Positions 1-9,199 of a stretch of DNA of 36,203 nt are shown piece after piece (within the stretch, counting starts at the first letter, position 1; each line of letters starts with the position of its first letter). The translations under genes and the position numbers were made by a program. The notes under the pieces were generated by a model. It saw only the letters and a program-made list of their open reading frames with translations. It searched no databases and had not been told where the DNA came from. The stretch is taken from the NCBI GenBank assembly GCA_003614735.1, contig KZ992520.1, positions 1-36,203 of the forward strand. The letters run 5' to 3'. The stretch comes from Thamnocephalis sphaerospora (taxonomy: Eukaryota > Zoopagomycota > Zoopagomycetes > Zoopagales > Sigmoideomycetaceae).

Positions 1-269
1 TGGTGCACGCACAACTAATGTTACAGAAAAAATGTTGACCCTGGTTATCACTCATTTGACTGAGTGTCTGCTGACGCGAGGACGCGGCTTTCGAAAACCA
101 CCTTCTCGCGCCCTGGCCCTCCGCCGCTGTCAAAGACGAACCATTGGCAGCGCTGGCTGAACCAGCTCTTCTCAAACTTGTCCACATACCACGTCAAAAA
201 GGCGGCACATCTTTTGGATTGTCAAAAATAGATCGTTTATATATGTATCTACGACTCTTTTCGCTGTAA
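1..269. other. Intergenic, 5' flank of tRNA-Asn
   Basis: No coding signal or RNA is seen here. The last 40 bases before the tRNA are AT-rich (TTTATATATGTAT around 235-247), as is common upstream of fungal tRNA genes. The window begins inside this region, so a gene end could lie just outside it. Confidence 0.5.
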
Positions 270-343
270 GCTTCCGTGGCGCAATCGGCTAGCGCGTCTG
301 ACTGTTAATCAGGAGGTTGGTGGTTCGAGCCCACCCGGGAGCG
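270..343 (+). tRNA. tRNA-Asn (anticodon GTT)
   Basis: A full cloverleaf can be drawn. The acceptor stem GCTTCCG (270-276) pairs with CGGGAGC (336-342) with one G-T wobble, and G343 is the discriminator base. The anticodon loop CTGTTAA carries GTT at 304-306 on a stem CTGA/TCAG. The T arm holds the invariant GGTTCGAGCC, which also forms the B box, and the A box is the TGGCGCAATCGG region. There is no intron. A run of four T (344-347) directly after it is a Pol III terminator. The gene is 74 nt, a normal length. Confidence 0.96.
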
Positions 344-403
344 TTTTAATTTTTGCGTTATGTATTTTCAGCAAGCTTTTACGCCTAGGGCTAGACAAAT
401 TGA

Positions 404-840
404 GCTATTTTGGCTGAAAGTAAGCAGGAAGAAGCTAGTAAAGCGTCTAGAGTGTGCGCTGACGTTGAGGGGTTGATTGATAGCGTCCACCGGCACATCT
501 TGATCAAGGGAATGATGACAATGTCAAGTCAGTCAGAAAGACATGTCAATGTACGTGGTTTCATTAGCGCATCACTCAAACCTTACCAAGTTTAGTGAGC
601 GTGTACAAAGAATACGACAGGTGATCGAGCGAAGGCGATTGCCATCATTGAGAGGGCCAAGAAATGTCTTGGCTGTCGGTGACTTGATGCTGGCGAACTA
701 TGCTAGGAGCCCGACGCAGTCAAGAAACTGCCAAGCAAGGGGTGCCTTTTACTTTCATTGGCGGCGTTGATGAAGCGAATGTGCTATATGTGCTCGTCGT
801 AAACAAAGTAGAATGGCAATTAGTGTGCACTGTGTTGGTC
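404..840 (+). mobile_element. Decayed mobile-element fragment (retroelement-like) downstream of tRNA-Asn
   Basis: No intact gene is present, but coding traces run through several frames. Positions 442-545 match 27940-28048, a similar relic behind tRNA-Lys, at about two thirds of bases over the best 47 positions; in one frame they read ASRVCADVEGLIDSV against ATRTYADIEKWIRSV. Further on, 664-715 reads VGDLMLANYARSPTQ, and after a frameshift 725-820 reads VPFTFIGG then NVLYVLVVN. A 'GD-x-V/M-L ... KL ... GPF.I ... Y.L' arrangement is typical of the C-terminal part of Ty3/Gypsy integrases just after the catalytic core. That family assignment is an inference from a weak pattern. The position beside a tRNA gene suits Ty3-like targeting. 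Confidence 0.38.
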
Positions 841-1701
841 TGACGCTATCCCCGAAACCAGCATGCGCAAAGATCCAGGCTGTGGAACTTTTGAAAGACC
901 CAGCATACGTTACAGTCTGGCGAGCACAGTTCACAAGCTTAATATTTCAAACAGTGCGCAAGAAACGTAAAGTTAGAATAAAGAAAGGTTTTGTGCGAGT
1001 TGTGGCCTGTGTGCAAGCACTCCAAACTTTCCAATATTGCTATTCCCCAGAAGCCAACAACGATAAACTCAAATAGAGTGGGGTAAGATGGTCAAGTGTG
1101 TCGCTCGTTTTGGGGCTGGCTAGACCAACCTCTGCATTGCGCCAGGGAGAGCTTCGCATAGGCACTTTTTTGGTCTCAAGTCATCAACGTGCTACTTGTC
1201 TCGGTTATGCAAAATGACGCCAACCGCCCGTATGCTACATTATCTGTTGTAGTATATAAAAGTACTGCAATGACTAATGCACCATCTCGTGTACAAAGTA
1301 GTCAGGCGCTCCGCAAACGCATGCAGAGTAGCCACATAATATGGTCCAGATATTCACATGATATACTGATCGCAAAACTGGAGGAAATGATGCATACTGT
1401 ATTATGTGCGCACATTAATGCAGGTATGAGATAGACTGATTAAAACGCTAAACACCCATGGTATTTACTATCCTGTATGCGTAGACGGTGATACTGCGAC
1501 GGCTTAGGCTCAGCGGTGCTATAAATATGATGATGTAACTAGTCCAGTCATGCTATTTGGCAGGAAAGGATGTTGCATGTGACTGGAAGGCCAGAGAGGC
1601 GAAGAAGGAGATGAGTAAATAGCATACAGGTCAATCAGGTAAATGGATATTTGATGCAGGTGTGATGTTGCTGAAAGAGGCTGCCGTATAGCAACAGCAG
1701 C
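841..1701. other. Gene-poor intergenic sequence
   Basis: I see no convincing gene, RNA or regular repeat. The sequence is more AT-rich than the coding parts of the window, and the short open frames do not resemble proteins. It may be a continuation of the decayed element upstream, and its last part is the 3' flank of the minus-strand gene ending at 1702. Confidence 0.5.
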
Positions 1702-3477
1702 TCATAGTGTGACAGAGACGCTGCCTAGGGGGCTAGCACCTATGGGTGGCGAAGGTAGTGCGTCCTTCACACTGACGCCGCAAAGTGCAGTAAGTTCCCG
1801 ACTGTCGAGTGTAGATAACATCGAATGGCAGCCAGAGTCGTCCATGGAATGTTGGGTAACAACCACAGTAGGCGGCTGACGGCGGAGCGTTGCGCAAGAG
1901 CGTGAACGCCGGCCGAGATCTCGCGTTGCATGTGACGGTGGCAGCACGAATGTGATTAGTGGCGACGACTCCGTTGACGAATAATCAGGCTGTACTGGTG
2001 GGGCCAAGGAGCGCTCGGCCGTGTTAGATTGGTAGCTGGGGGGACGCGGTGCGCGTGGGTTTGCGTCTGTTTCCACAGGCTGATAGTCGTCTGGCAGTCT
2101 TTGTGATCCGGACATACTAGCTTCAGATAAGCTCTTTGGAAGTGCATTGATGGTGCAAGCGAGCGACCTTTTCTGAATCCTGTCGGCCTTACGAAACTCT
2201 GGCGTGGAGGCTACGCGCAGTACTGAACGCTCTGCCAAGCTGCGTTTCTCGTTTGATGTTTCCTTGATCTCTGGTGCAGACGCATCGTCAGCTGTGCAAT
2301 GTTGGGCGTCGACGGTCGTAGCTGATGGTGCTGTCGCAACGCGCTGCACCCGCCGGGCAAACGAAGCAGCGGCCGCCTCTGATGAAAGCACTGGTGGGGT
2401 ACTGACGGCAAGCAGCGACAAAGACCCATGCGCGCAGTGACCATTGCTCTGCGAATGTCGACGCTGTGTGCTGACCGGCGATGTTTCCAACTCGCTTGCG
2501 TAAAACACATCGCAAAACTCGGCTCCACCCTGTACAGGAAGCGTCATGCCAACGGGCGTGGTTGGCGAAGCCAAAAACGAGTCTGGACGCCATACGGCGC
2601 GCGACCGAAGCGCAGTTTGCGAGCGTGATCGGCGTCGTGTTGTCAGCGCATGCGCTGCATCCGTAGATCTGTGATTCACTGGATCACAGTGGCTGGGTAG
2701 TGGCAAATGGGTAGGCTTTACCGGGCTGTTAGATGCTCCTGGTGTATCTACCGCACTAGGCCTTTGCGGCTGGCGGTAGTAGTGAGGCGGAGCAATGGCG
2801 GCGCTTAGCGCCTTGGCCTCGTGCGGCTGGATGTAATCCCGTTTCGCTTCGTTGTCTGTGACGACGTCCAAATTGCACGGCATGTTCTGCGCAGCACACA
2901 GGCCAGCCGAGCCCGCACGCTGAAACTTGTGCCATTTGTGACTCTGGCCTTGGCCCGCAGCCCGGGGCGATGTTGCCGGCGAGTCAGCGGTGCTTGCTGC
3001 ATGACGCGGCAGCAAGCCCGCCCGCTCCAGCACAGACACCCAACCAGCGAGTTTCGGTCGTGGCAGCAATGTTGTCGCTGATTCCTCCTGGATCACTGGC
3101 TGCACATTAGGGCGGCTCTGGTGCATTTGGGATGCAACATGATGTGGCACTTGCAAGTGCGTATCAGGAAGGCTGAATGACCGCGCAGGTATTGATTGCG
3201 TAGGCGAGTGCGAAAAGGAGTGGCTTTTTGGCTTGTGCTTTTGGAATATGCCTATCGCCTTTGGCCTACCAAAGGTAGATGTCAGTGCAGTTGCCAGTCC
3301 CTGAAAGCGCAGAGTGCCGCTGGTGCGCGATGCCATCTGCGCAGGTAGCGATATTGACGAGGCGCTGACTGTCGATGCGTAGATTGATGGCGAAGAGGCC
3401 GATCGCGAGTGGCTCATTGCCGTCGACATTTCGCAGCTTTGCATTGGCGCGGATATGTCAGCGTTGATGCCAAGCAT
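1702..3477 (-). CDS. Ser/Pro-rich disordered protein, 591 aa, with kinase, 14-3-3-like and PPSY motifs
   Basis: A single long open frame, taken from the first ATG (3475-3477) to TGA at 1702-1704. I do not recognise a folded domain. The protein is rich in Ser, Pro, Thr and Ala and looks intrinsically disordered. It has many basophilic phosphosite motifs (RRRSRSQ, QRRHSQS, GRRSRSC). It carries an RVASTPEF motif near residue 420 (RxxSxP, a 14-3-3 mode-I-like pattern) and RVATAPS about 50 residues earlier. A PPSY near residue 480 fits the PPxY consensus bound by WW domains of Rsp5/Nedd4 ligases. These features suggest a phospho-regulated adaptor or scaffold, which is an inference. It is transcribed away from the similar 5408-7360 gene. 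Introns are not needed to keep the frame open. Confidence 0.7.
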   Translation of the reverse strand: MLGINADISAPMQSCEMSTAMSHSRSASSPSIYASTVSASSISLPAQMASRTSGTLRFQGLATALTSTFGRPKAIGIFQKHKPKSHSFSHSPTQSIPARSFSLPDTHLQVPHHVASQMHQSRPNVQPVIQEESATTLLPRPKLAGWVSVLERAGLLPRHAASTADSPATSPRAAGQGQSHKWHKFQRAGSAGLCAAQNMPCNLDVVTDNEAKRDYIQPHEAKALSAAIAPPHYYRQPQRPSAVDTPGASNSPVKPTHLPLPSHCDPVNHRSTDAAHALTTRRRSRSQTALRSRAVWRPDSFLASPTTPVGMTLPVQGGAEFCDVFYASELETSPVSTQRRHSQSNGHCAHGSLSLLAVSTPPVLSSEAAAASFARRVQRVATAPSATTVDAQHCTADDASAPEIKETSNEKRSLAERSVLRVASTPEFRKADRIQKRSLACTINALPKSLSEASMSGSQRLPDDYQPVETDANPRAPRPPSYQSNTAERSLAPPVQPDYSSTESSPLITFVLPPSHATRDLGRRSRSCATLRRQPPTVVVTQHSMDDSGCHSMLSTLDSRELTALCGVSVKDALPSPPIGASPLGSVSVTL

Positions 3478-5407
3478 GCACAAAGCACCATATCCTGCCT
3501 TACCAATAGCACAGTCGACGAACGTGCAAGTATAGGTGTATGTAGACTGTCAAATGAATGTAACTTATATGCACGGTGAAAGAATGAATGCTGGATGCAG
3601 CGCACAGCCTAACAACAGCAGGCGCGATAATAAGGACTGGGCAGGTGGCGAGAAGAATGAGCGAATGACGCGACCAGCGTACACGCAATTGCAGAACCAG
3701 CTGGAGTTGGACGCTGTTGGTGAACGCGAGTGGAATGAAGGCGGATAGCCGGCGAGAAGAGGAAGCTGCGGAAAGACAGATGATATGGGCCTGCAGCGGA
3801 GCGGTAGATGGATGGGCTCATCCTGCCTGTAGTGACGCCGTGTTACAGCTGGCACCCTGGTGCAGTAGACACATGGTGGGCAGGCTAAAACGCTGATTAC
3901 AACAAAGTTTTCTCCTGACGCCCGCTTGTACCACCGCTGCTCTCCCCTATGCCGAAACGTTGCCGCATCAAATCCAACGAGTACTTGTGCAAGAGGTTGC
4001 TGCGGGTAGGAGCATGCCGCCATTGCCAAAGCGGGTGGGCCTTGTTGCGCTAATGAGTGTGTGCGTGCACTCGTGAGTGCGTGCGTGTATGCTGCCCGCC
4101 CGCTTATGGTTGTCTCTGCTACCGCCGTGCGAGCAGCATACAAAGTAGGAATATTCTCCGCAAGTTGTTCCCGAGTATGTGTGTTTCCAATGGACACGGA
4201 AAGAAGCCGCAACCCAAGGTGTACGGCTATGGCGTCAGCGCGAAAATACTTTGTTGGCAGATAAACATAGATTATCGGACACAGAAACACACTGCGGACG
4301 GCCTGCTGCCTGTCACGCTCGGTTGGCCGCATCAGATTTGGCTAGAAGGAGCAGTGAAGCATAGCACGGGCACTCGCCCGCAGAGACATGTAGACAGGCG
4401 GGCATAAGCAGTGCTGTGTATCCAACCAAGTGCCGTCTCTTCGTAAGCAGCCGCCCAGGCTTTTCGTGGCGATGATGCGCATGAATACTCACGGTGTACA
4501 CGCTTTGTTGCTCCCGTCGCTGGTGCTACGGCGGTCATCTGCGAACAATACTGTGTATTGCGGCATGCACTCGGATACCTGTAACGCCTTTGTAGTACAG
4601 ACCAGAGTATTGCACTGCTGTTATGTATGGCCTTTTGCGTCTGCTGGGCTACACTAGGTCTGCTACGATATCAGCCTGACTGTCGGGCAAAGCAAGTGTG
4701 TACAGCCAAAATACCCCAGTGCTGAATGAGAGATTCGCTGCCGCTTCCACCGACGACTGCCTGTCGACGCCAATGCAGCTGGCGATGACATGCTCGTCTC
4801 TCTCTTTCGCATCCATCCCGGTAAACATACATGAGCAGTGGACTGCTAGTGGTGCTGTTGAGCTGTGTGGTCAAGCTACCTTGTACTATTTATTGCTAGC
4901 ACGCCATGCTGCGTCTGACATGCACCCACATTTGCCAGTAGTGGCCGGGCGCAAACGGCAAGGCCATCGGTATATCCGATGATACAGCGTTGGAGTCTTG
5001 CCCAATAAGGCATTGCCGCAGTCTACTTTCGTTGTCGGCAACTGAAACATGGCGCCACTTTAGTCTACTTTATGCTAGAGCACTGGACTGGCCACATGCA
5101 AGTCAACGGTTGGTGGGTGCGCGTGGCAGAAAGCAGACACCACGCGCGCTTCTACACTGCTCGTTGTTCCTTCCGCTACATTTCCTTCGCTACTACACTC
5201 ATCACCTATTTCACCTAGTGCTTTTGCATACATAGCATCCTTCGCATTCTGCCGCTCGGTGCCAGACCGTAACACGCCGATAGCTGTGACACCAAACATT
5301 GCTACCGCGGAGCGCCGGCTGGTCTGGCTTCTCCGCTACTACACGTCTGGTTGGCAACACCTAGCAACAGCAATTTCGCAGGCCTTTCAGCTTTTCACTC
5401 ACATAGC
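3478..5407. promoter_or_regulatory. Divergent intergenic region (shared 5' region of two disordered-protein genes)
   Basis: This 1.9 kb stretch separates two head-to-head genes and must hold both promoters and 5' leaders. A GT-rich, nearly alternating purine-pyrimidine tract lies at about 4052-4092. A 255-codon ATG-initiated open frame on the minus strand (3565-4332) shows no domain and I do not call it a gene. I cannot identify a specific TATA box or binding site with confidence. Confidence 0.5.
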
Positions 5408-7360
5408 ATGCATTCGTCTACGTCGCACTTTGGCGGCTCGCCTACGGCCATCCAGGGCCATCGGCGGCGGGCAGTGGGCGGTCTTGGCCATCTGACACTG
5501 ACGTCGCCGCGATCACCGCGGTTTTCAGCCGCCGCTCGCCGTCAGCGGGCTGCTGCCAACAGACTGCAGCGTGCGATGAATATACCGCATCTCGATTCTA
5601 TCACGCTTTCAGAGCTGATGACCTGCCCGTATCCCTGGAAGCTGGTGCGCGTCAGTAGTGGCCAGCGTGTATCTGTGCATATTGTCAGTCCTCGGCATAC
5701 GGCAATCACCGGTTTGGCCGCGTCTGTACACACGGTTGGTGGCACATCAATGGTCTCGGATGGACACCTACCGACTGAAACGGGCACCAACTCGCTGCCG
5801 ACTGCCGCGCTAATCCATCGGGGTCAGTCGACAGGCGCGCGCGTCCCGCCCTCGCAGCCACTCAGTTGGCCGCACACGAGCATTATCAGTCCTTCTTGGC
5901 CGTCGCGCTTCCATGTGACATCGGCACGCTCAATTAGTCGTCGCTGCCGTGACAGTATCGAAATAACGCTGGCCAGCGGTAGCGTCACCGCGTCGCCACT
6001 TACTGATTCGGCGTTGAAGGGCGGTGCAATGCCAAACACAGCACACACACCCCATGTGCGTCAGCGCCGTTTGCAAGGACGAGTTCTTGAGTGGCTCGCA
6101 CAGTGTGATGCGCCGATGGGCGAAGCCAGTGTAGGCAACGTAGATCGCCCTCATGCTATGCCAAATGCCAAGACTTTATCCGGGAGTACAGCGAAAACGC
6201 ATGTTGCATCCAGCATACCAGACAATGACGCAGCTACAACATTAACATGCGAAAACGCCGTTTCACCGGCTGCGGTGCCGTTAGACGCTGCTCCAACACA
6301 TTCGGTGATCCGCCGCCCCTGCAGATCAGCTTCGCGTGCATATACTCGCAATGTTCGCTATGCTCTTCGGCCACGCCACTCTATACGGAAGCAGGACTGT
6401 AGTTTCCCAGTGGGAGAAAAGCTGGAATCGCAAACTTTATCGGTGCATGAGGCGAACAGCCGCCTGGCGCAGAGGCTTACCTCAGCGGAAGCACAGCAAG
6501 GCGCACATCACCGCTTGCCACGGGCTACAAGTACGCCCAATCTAGCTGCGTCGGCGCAGCAGGACTGCAATATGTGTCGTAACGAGACAAAAGTCGCTAG
6601 AAAGGGCCGCCGTACATATCGCTTTGAGGACGCTAGTGCTAACCCAATGCCGTCGCTGACGCTAAAAGTCCATGATGTCAATGCGACAAGCAGCGTTTCC
6701 AAGCCAATAAGCACGGAGAAGGCGTCACATCTTTGTCACGCCCGCATGCCCCAACGTGCAATGTCTGCTGGCTCGCGTGCCCATGCTCGACACCTTCGCA
6801 GAGGCCAGCTGCAGCCGGCATCGCCGCTGCCAGCGCTTTCGATCGGCGCCACGCGCAATACCACCCCGCTTACTACGCCCGCATTAACACCTGTTTCTTC
6901 GGTCGGATTCAGCGACCTGCCTACGCCTACCATCGAACTGCCACCACCTGTACCGCAGCTGCCTTCTTCCGTCATGAAGCCCTCTATACATCACGGGCCA
7001 CCAAGCGTGTCTTCTGCAGAGCTAGCAACAGCGAAGGGCGCGAGCACACCAGCAACAAGTACTGCTATTGCTCAGATCCATTCTACCGCATTGTTGCACA
7101 CGGAGACATCGACGCCATCGGTTGATGCCAAAGTAACTATCTCGTCTAGCAATAGCTTTTTGCAGCGCCGGCGCAGCATCCATCACCAAAAACACTACCA
7201 CAATCGCGCCAATTCCGCTGGTTCGCTGCAATATCCGGCTGCAGGCGCTGCAGCCATACGCATCCGCGCAAATTCGTTTCCACAAAGTCAGTCCGTTTCA
7301 TACGCCAACGAGCACTCCATACCGCCGCTTCCGACATCTAGCGTCACAGCCATACCATAG
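5408..7360 (+). CDS. Ser/Thr/Pro-rich disordered protein, 650 aa
   Basis: A single open frame from ATG 5408 (the open frame extends upstream but has no earlier ATG) to TAG at 7358-7360. No known domain is recognised. A more ordered-looking stretch near residues 55-100 contains LDSITLSELMTCPYPWKLV; the rest is low-complexity Ser/Thr/Ala/Pro. It has an RATSTPNL motif near residue 372 (RxxSxP), matching RVASTPEF in the divergent neighbour, and C-terminal RRRSIHH, RANSAGS and RANSFPQS sites that fit basophilic kinases. The shared motif style suggests the two neighbours belong to one regulatory class or are distant paralogues, but I found no long alignable segment. Function unknown. Confidence 0.72.
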   Translation: MHSSTSHFGGSPTAIQGHRRRAVGGLGHLTLTSPRSPRFSAAARRQRAAANRLQRAMNIPHLDSITLSELMTCPYPWKLVRVSSGQRVSVHIVSPRHTAITGLAASVHTVGGTSMVSDGHLPTETGTNSLPTAALIHRGQSTGARVPPSQPLSWPHTSIISPSWPSRFHVTSARSISRRCRDSIEITLASGSVTASPLTDSALKGGAMPNTAHTPHVRQRRLQGRVLEWLAQCDAPMGEASVGNVDRPHAMPNAKTLSGSTAKTHVASSIPDNDAATTLTCENAVSPAAVPLDAAPTHSVIRRPCRSASRAYTRNVRYALRPRHSIRKQDCSFPVGEKLESQTLSVHEANSRLAQRLTSAEAQQGAHHRLPRATSTPNLAASAQQDCNMCRNETKVARKGRRTYRFEDASANPMPSLTLKVHDVNATSSVSKPISTEKASHLCHARMPQRAMSAGSRAHARHLRRGQLQPASPLPALSIGATRNTTPLTTPALTPVSSVGFSDLPTPTIELPPPVPQLPSSVMKPSIHHGPPSVSSAELATAKGASTPATSTAIAQIHSTALLHTETSTPSVDAKVTISSSNSFLQRRRSIHHQKHYHNRANSAGSLQYPAAGAAAIRIRANSFPQSQSVSYANEHSIPPLPTSSVTAIP

Positions 7361-8076
7361 TTAGCGTCAACTGATCGATAGTAGTAATGGCGGTTGCCGT
7401 ATTGCAACGCTGTCAACTAAGAAGCTGTCTATACACCTTTTCGTTCACACAGCTACAGGCACTTACTAAACCGCACTGGCTGCTGTCGCCTGCTGTTTAT
7501 TCTAGATAGCTTACCTTGCGCAGCTCTTTCATCATCGTACTTTATATATATTCGCGACTGCATTTTCCGGTTCCGCATCTGCTGGCAAGGAAAAATTGTT
7601 TATTTAGCGGTTAATTCCATGATGGCTGAGCCGCGGTATAAATACATTATCGTGTTTTTGCATCTATTGGCAGGCTTGACAGCCACATCTTAGCGCAGGT
7701 ACTGTTTACAATATCAAGTCTACAGTGACGTGTCAAAGCATGCTTAATGAGCGTTTGAGTGTACATGCCACCATTGCCAGTAAGATCCCCGGCAGATGCT
7801 AGCGCATCACATCTCAGCTCCATTTTCGTTATTTCTGGGACATGCAACATAATCTGGTTATGAGTTCAGCTGTGCTATTGCACTGGGTGCTTGCAACATA
7901 ATCTGGTTGAATTTGCAATACTCGCACGGTGATGTAAAGATGACAGTGTTTAATTGGTTGCGACCAAGCATGTGAAACCAGAGCTGGAAAATGCATGCGT
8001 CAGTCTAATTTCACCGCATCGCAAAGCACCGGGCCGGATCGCCGATGCACAGTATACACTTTAAACTACACAGCTA
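7361..8076. other. Convergent intergenic region with a 17-bp direct repeat
   Basis: This is the 3' region between the plus-strand gene ending at 7360 and the minus-strand gene ending at 8077. It is AT-rich and includes TATATATA-like sequence near 7543. The 17-mer TGCAACATAATCTGGTT occurs at 7843-7859 and again at 7892-7908. No gene is supported. Confidence 0.55.
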
Positions 8077-8988
8077 TCACGCGCAGGTGCCTGCCCACTG
8101 GCCCGGGGCGATCTTGCACGTAGAGCCGGTGGCACAAGTGATGTACTGCTTATTGCATGGCTGGCCAGCCTGGGCCACGTTGACACAGGTGGTCTTGGCG
8201 GCATCTGGGTATGCGAGGCACTTTTGACCAGAGTTGGGCCAGCACTGGTAGTTGACGCCGCCAATCACACCGCAGTCGTTGCCAAGACCAACGTAGACTG
8301 GGGCAGGAGTCGGAGCTGGGCCTGGACCTGGAGCTGGGCCAGCTACACAGGTACCCGCCCATTGACCCGATGCGATATTGCAGGTAGCGCCGCTAGCGCA
8401 AGTGATGTACTGCTTGTTGCACGGCTGGCCGACCTGGGCTACGTTAACGCAGGTGGTCTTGGCGGCATCTGGATATGCAAGACACTGCTGGCCAGAGTTG
8501 GGCCAGCACTGATAGTTGACGCCGCCGATCACGCCGCAGTCGTTTCCAAGGCCGACGTAGACAGGGGCCGGGGTTGGTGCTGGGCCCGGGCCAGGGGACG
8601 GACCTGGGCCTGGAGACGGACCTGGGCCTGGAGACGGGCCAGGACCTGGAGACGGGCCAGGACCTGGAGCCGGACCGCCGGCCACGCAAGTGCCCGCCCA
8701 CTGATCCGGTGCAATCTTGCACGTAGCGCCGCTAGCGCAAGTGATATACTGCTTGTTGCACGGCTGGCCAACTTGAGCTACGTTAACGCAGGTGGTCTTT
8801 GCGGCATCTGGATATGCAAGACACTGCTGACCAGAGTTGGGCCAGCACTGGTAGTTGACGCCGCCGATCACGCCGCAGTCGTTGCCAAGACCAACGTAAA
8901 CAGGTGTCGATGTTTGCGGAAGAGCAAGCGCTGTGGTTGCAGAGGCAACCAGAGCAAGGGCAATGGCTGCAATGTTGAAGGAATGCAT
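8077..8988 (-). CDS. Secreted protein with three eight-cysteine modules and PGPGPS linkers, 303 aa
   Basis: ATG 8986-8988 to TGA 8077-8079, no intron. Residues 1-22 form a signal peptide with a hydrophobic Ala/Val/Leu core. Three nearly identical modules of about 72 residues follow, each starting YVGLGND and ending WAGTC. Every module has cysteines spaced C-x9-C-x7-C-x10-C-x9-C-x6-C-x5-C-x10-C, consistent with four disulfides. The second half (G..C.....C..G..C) recalls the colipase/Dickkopf-type cysteine pattern, but I do not assign it to a family. Modules are joined by Pro/Gly linkers; the first is a tandem PGPGPS hexapeptide array, the second shorter. It is likely a secreted or wall-associated protein. 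A paralogue lies at 11159-12307 in the same orientation, with matching leader and TATA box. Confidence 0.85.
   Translation of the reverse strand: MHSFNIAAIALALVASATTALALPQTSTPVYVGLGNDCGVIGGVNYQCWPNSGQQCLAYPDAAKTTCVNVAQVGQPCNKQYITCASGATCKIAPDQWAGTCVAGGPAPGPGPSPGPGPSPGPGPSPGPGPSPGPGPAPTPAPVYVGLGNDCGVIGGVNYQCWPNSGQQCLAYPDAAKTTCVNVAQVGQPCNKQYITCASGATCNIASGQWAGTCVAGPAPGPGPAPTPAPVYVGLGNDCGVIGGVNYQCWPNSGQKCLAYPDAAKTTCVNVAQAGQPCNKQYITCATGSTCKIAPGQWAGTCA
8577..8670 (-). repeat. 18-bp tandem repeat encoding PGPGPS linker
   Basis: Coding minisatellite between modules 1 and 2 of the secreted protein. The 18-bp unit (GGACCTGGGCCTGGAGAC and variants on the plus strand) is repeated about five times. Such linkers normally act as extended spacers and tend to vary in copy number. 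Confidence 0.8.
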
Positions 8989-9152
8989 GGTGAAGTGGTT
9001 GATGTGGGTGCTGATGGTATGTGCAGATGCGAGTGCCGAAGTGGTTTTTACAAGGTGCTGGTGCAGGGTGTTGCGTAGGATGATGCGGATGCGAATGCCG
9101 AAGCTTGTGGGTGTGGTGCTGAACTCTGCAATCGACCGTGTAAAGTCGCGGC

Positions 9153-9159
9153 TTATATA
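9153..9159 (-). promoter_or_regulatory. TATA box of the 8077-8988 gene
   Basis: TATATAA on the minus strand, about 165 bp upstream of the ATG, followed by GCCGCGAC. The paralogous gene at 11159-12307 has TATATAA at the same distance, followed by the related ATCGCGGC. Part of the 5' leader (CACCTTGTAAA near 9050) is also shared. The conserved spacing and flanks support a real core promoter. Confidence 0.65.
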
Positions 9160-9199
9160 CCCGACGACGCGCGGAGGCTACGTAAACAGCAAGCCTGCT

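Noticed and set aside
3565-4332. 255-codon ATG-initiated open frame on the minus strand
   Set aside because: It lies in the shared upstream region of two genes, has an unusual Cys/His/Arg/Tyr mix, no domain and no splice partner. Most likely a chance open frame in a GC-rich leader.
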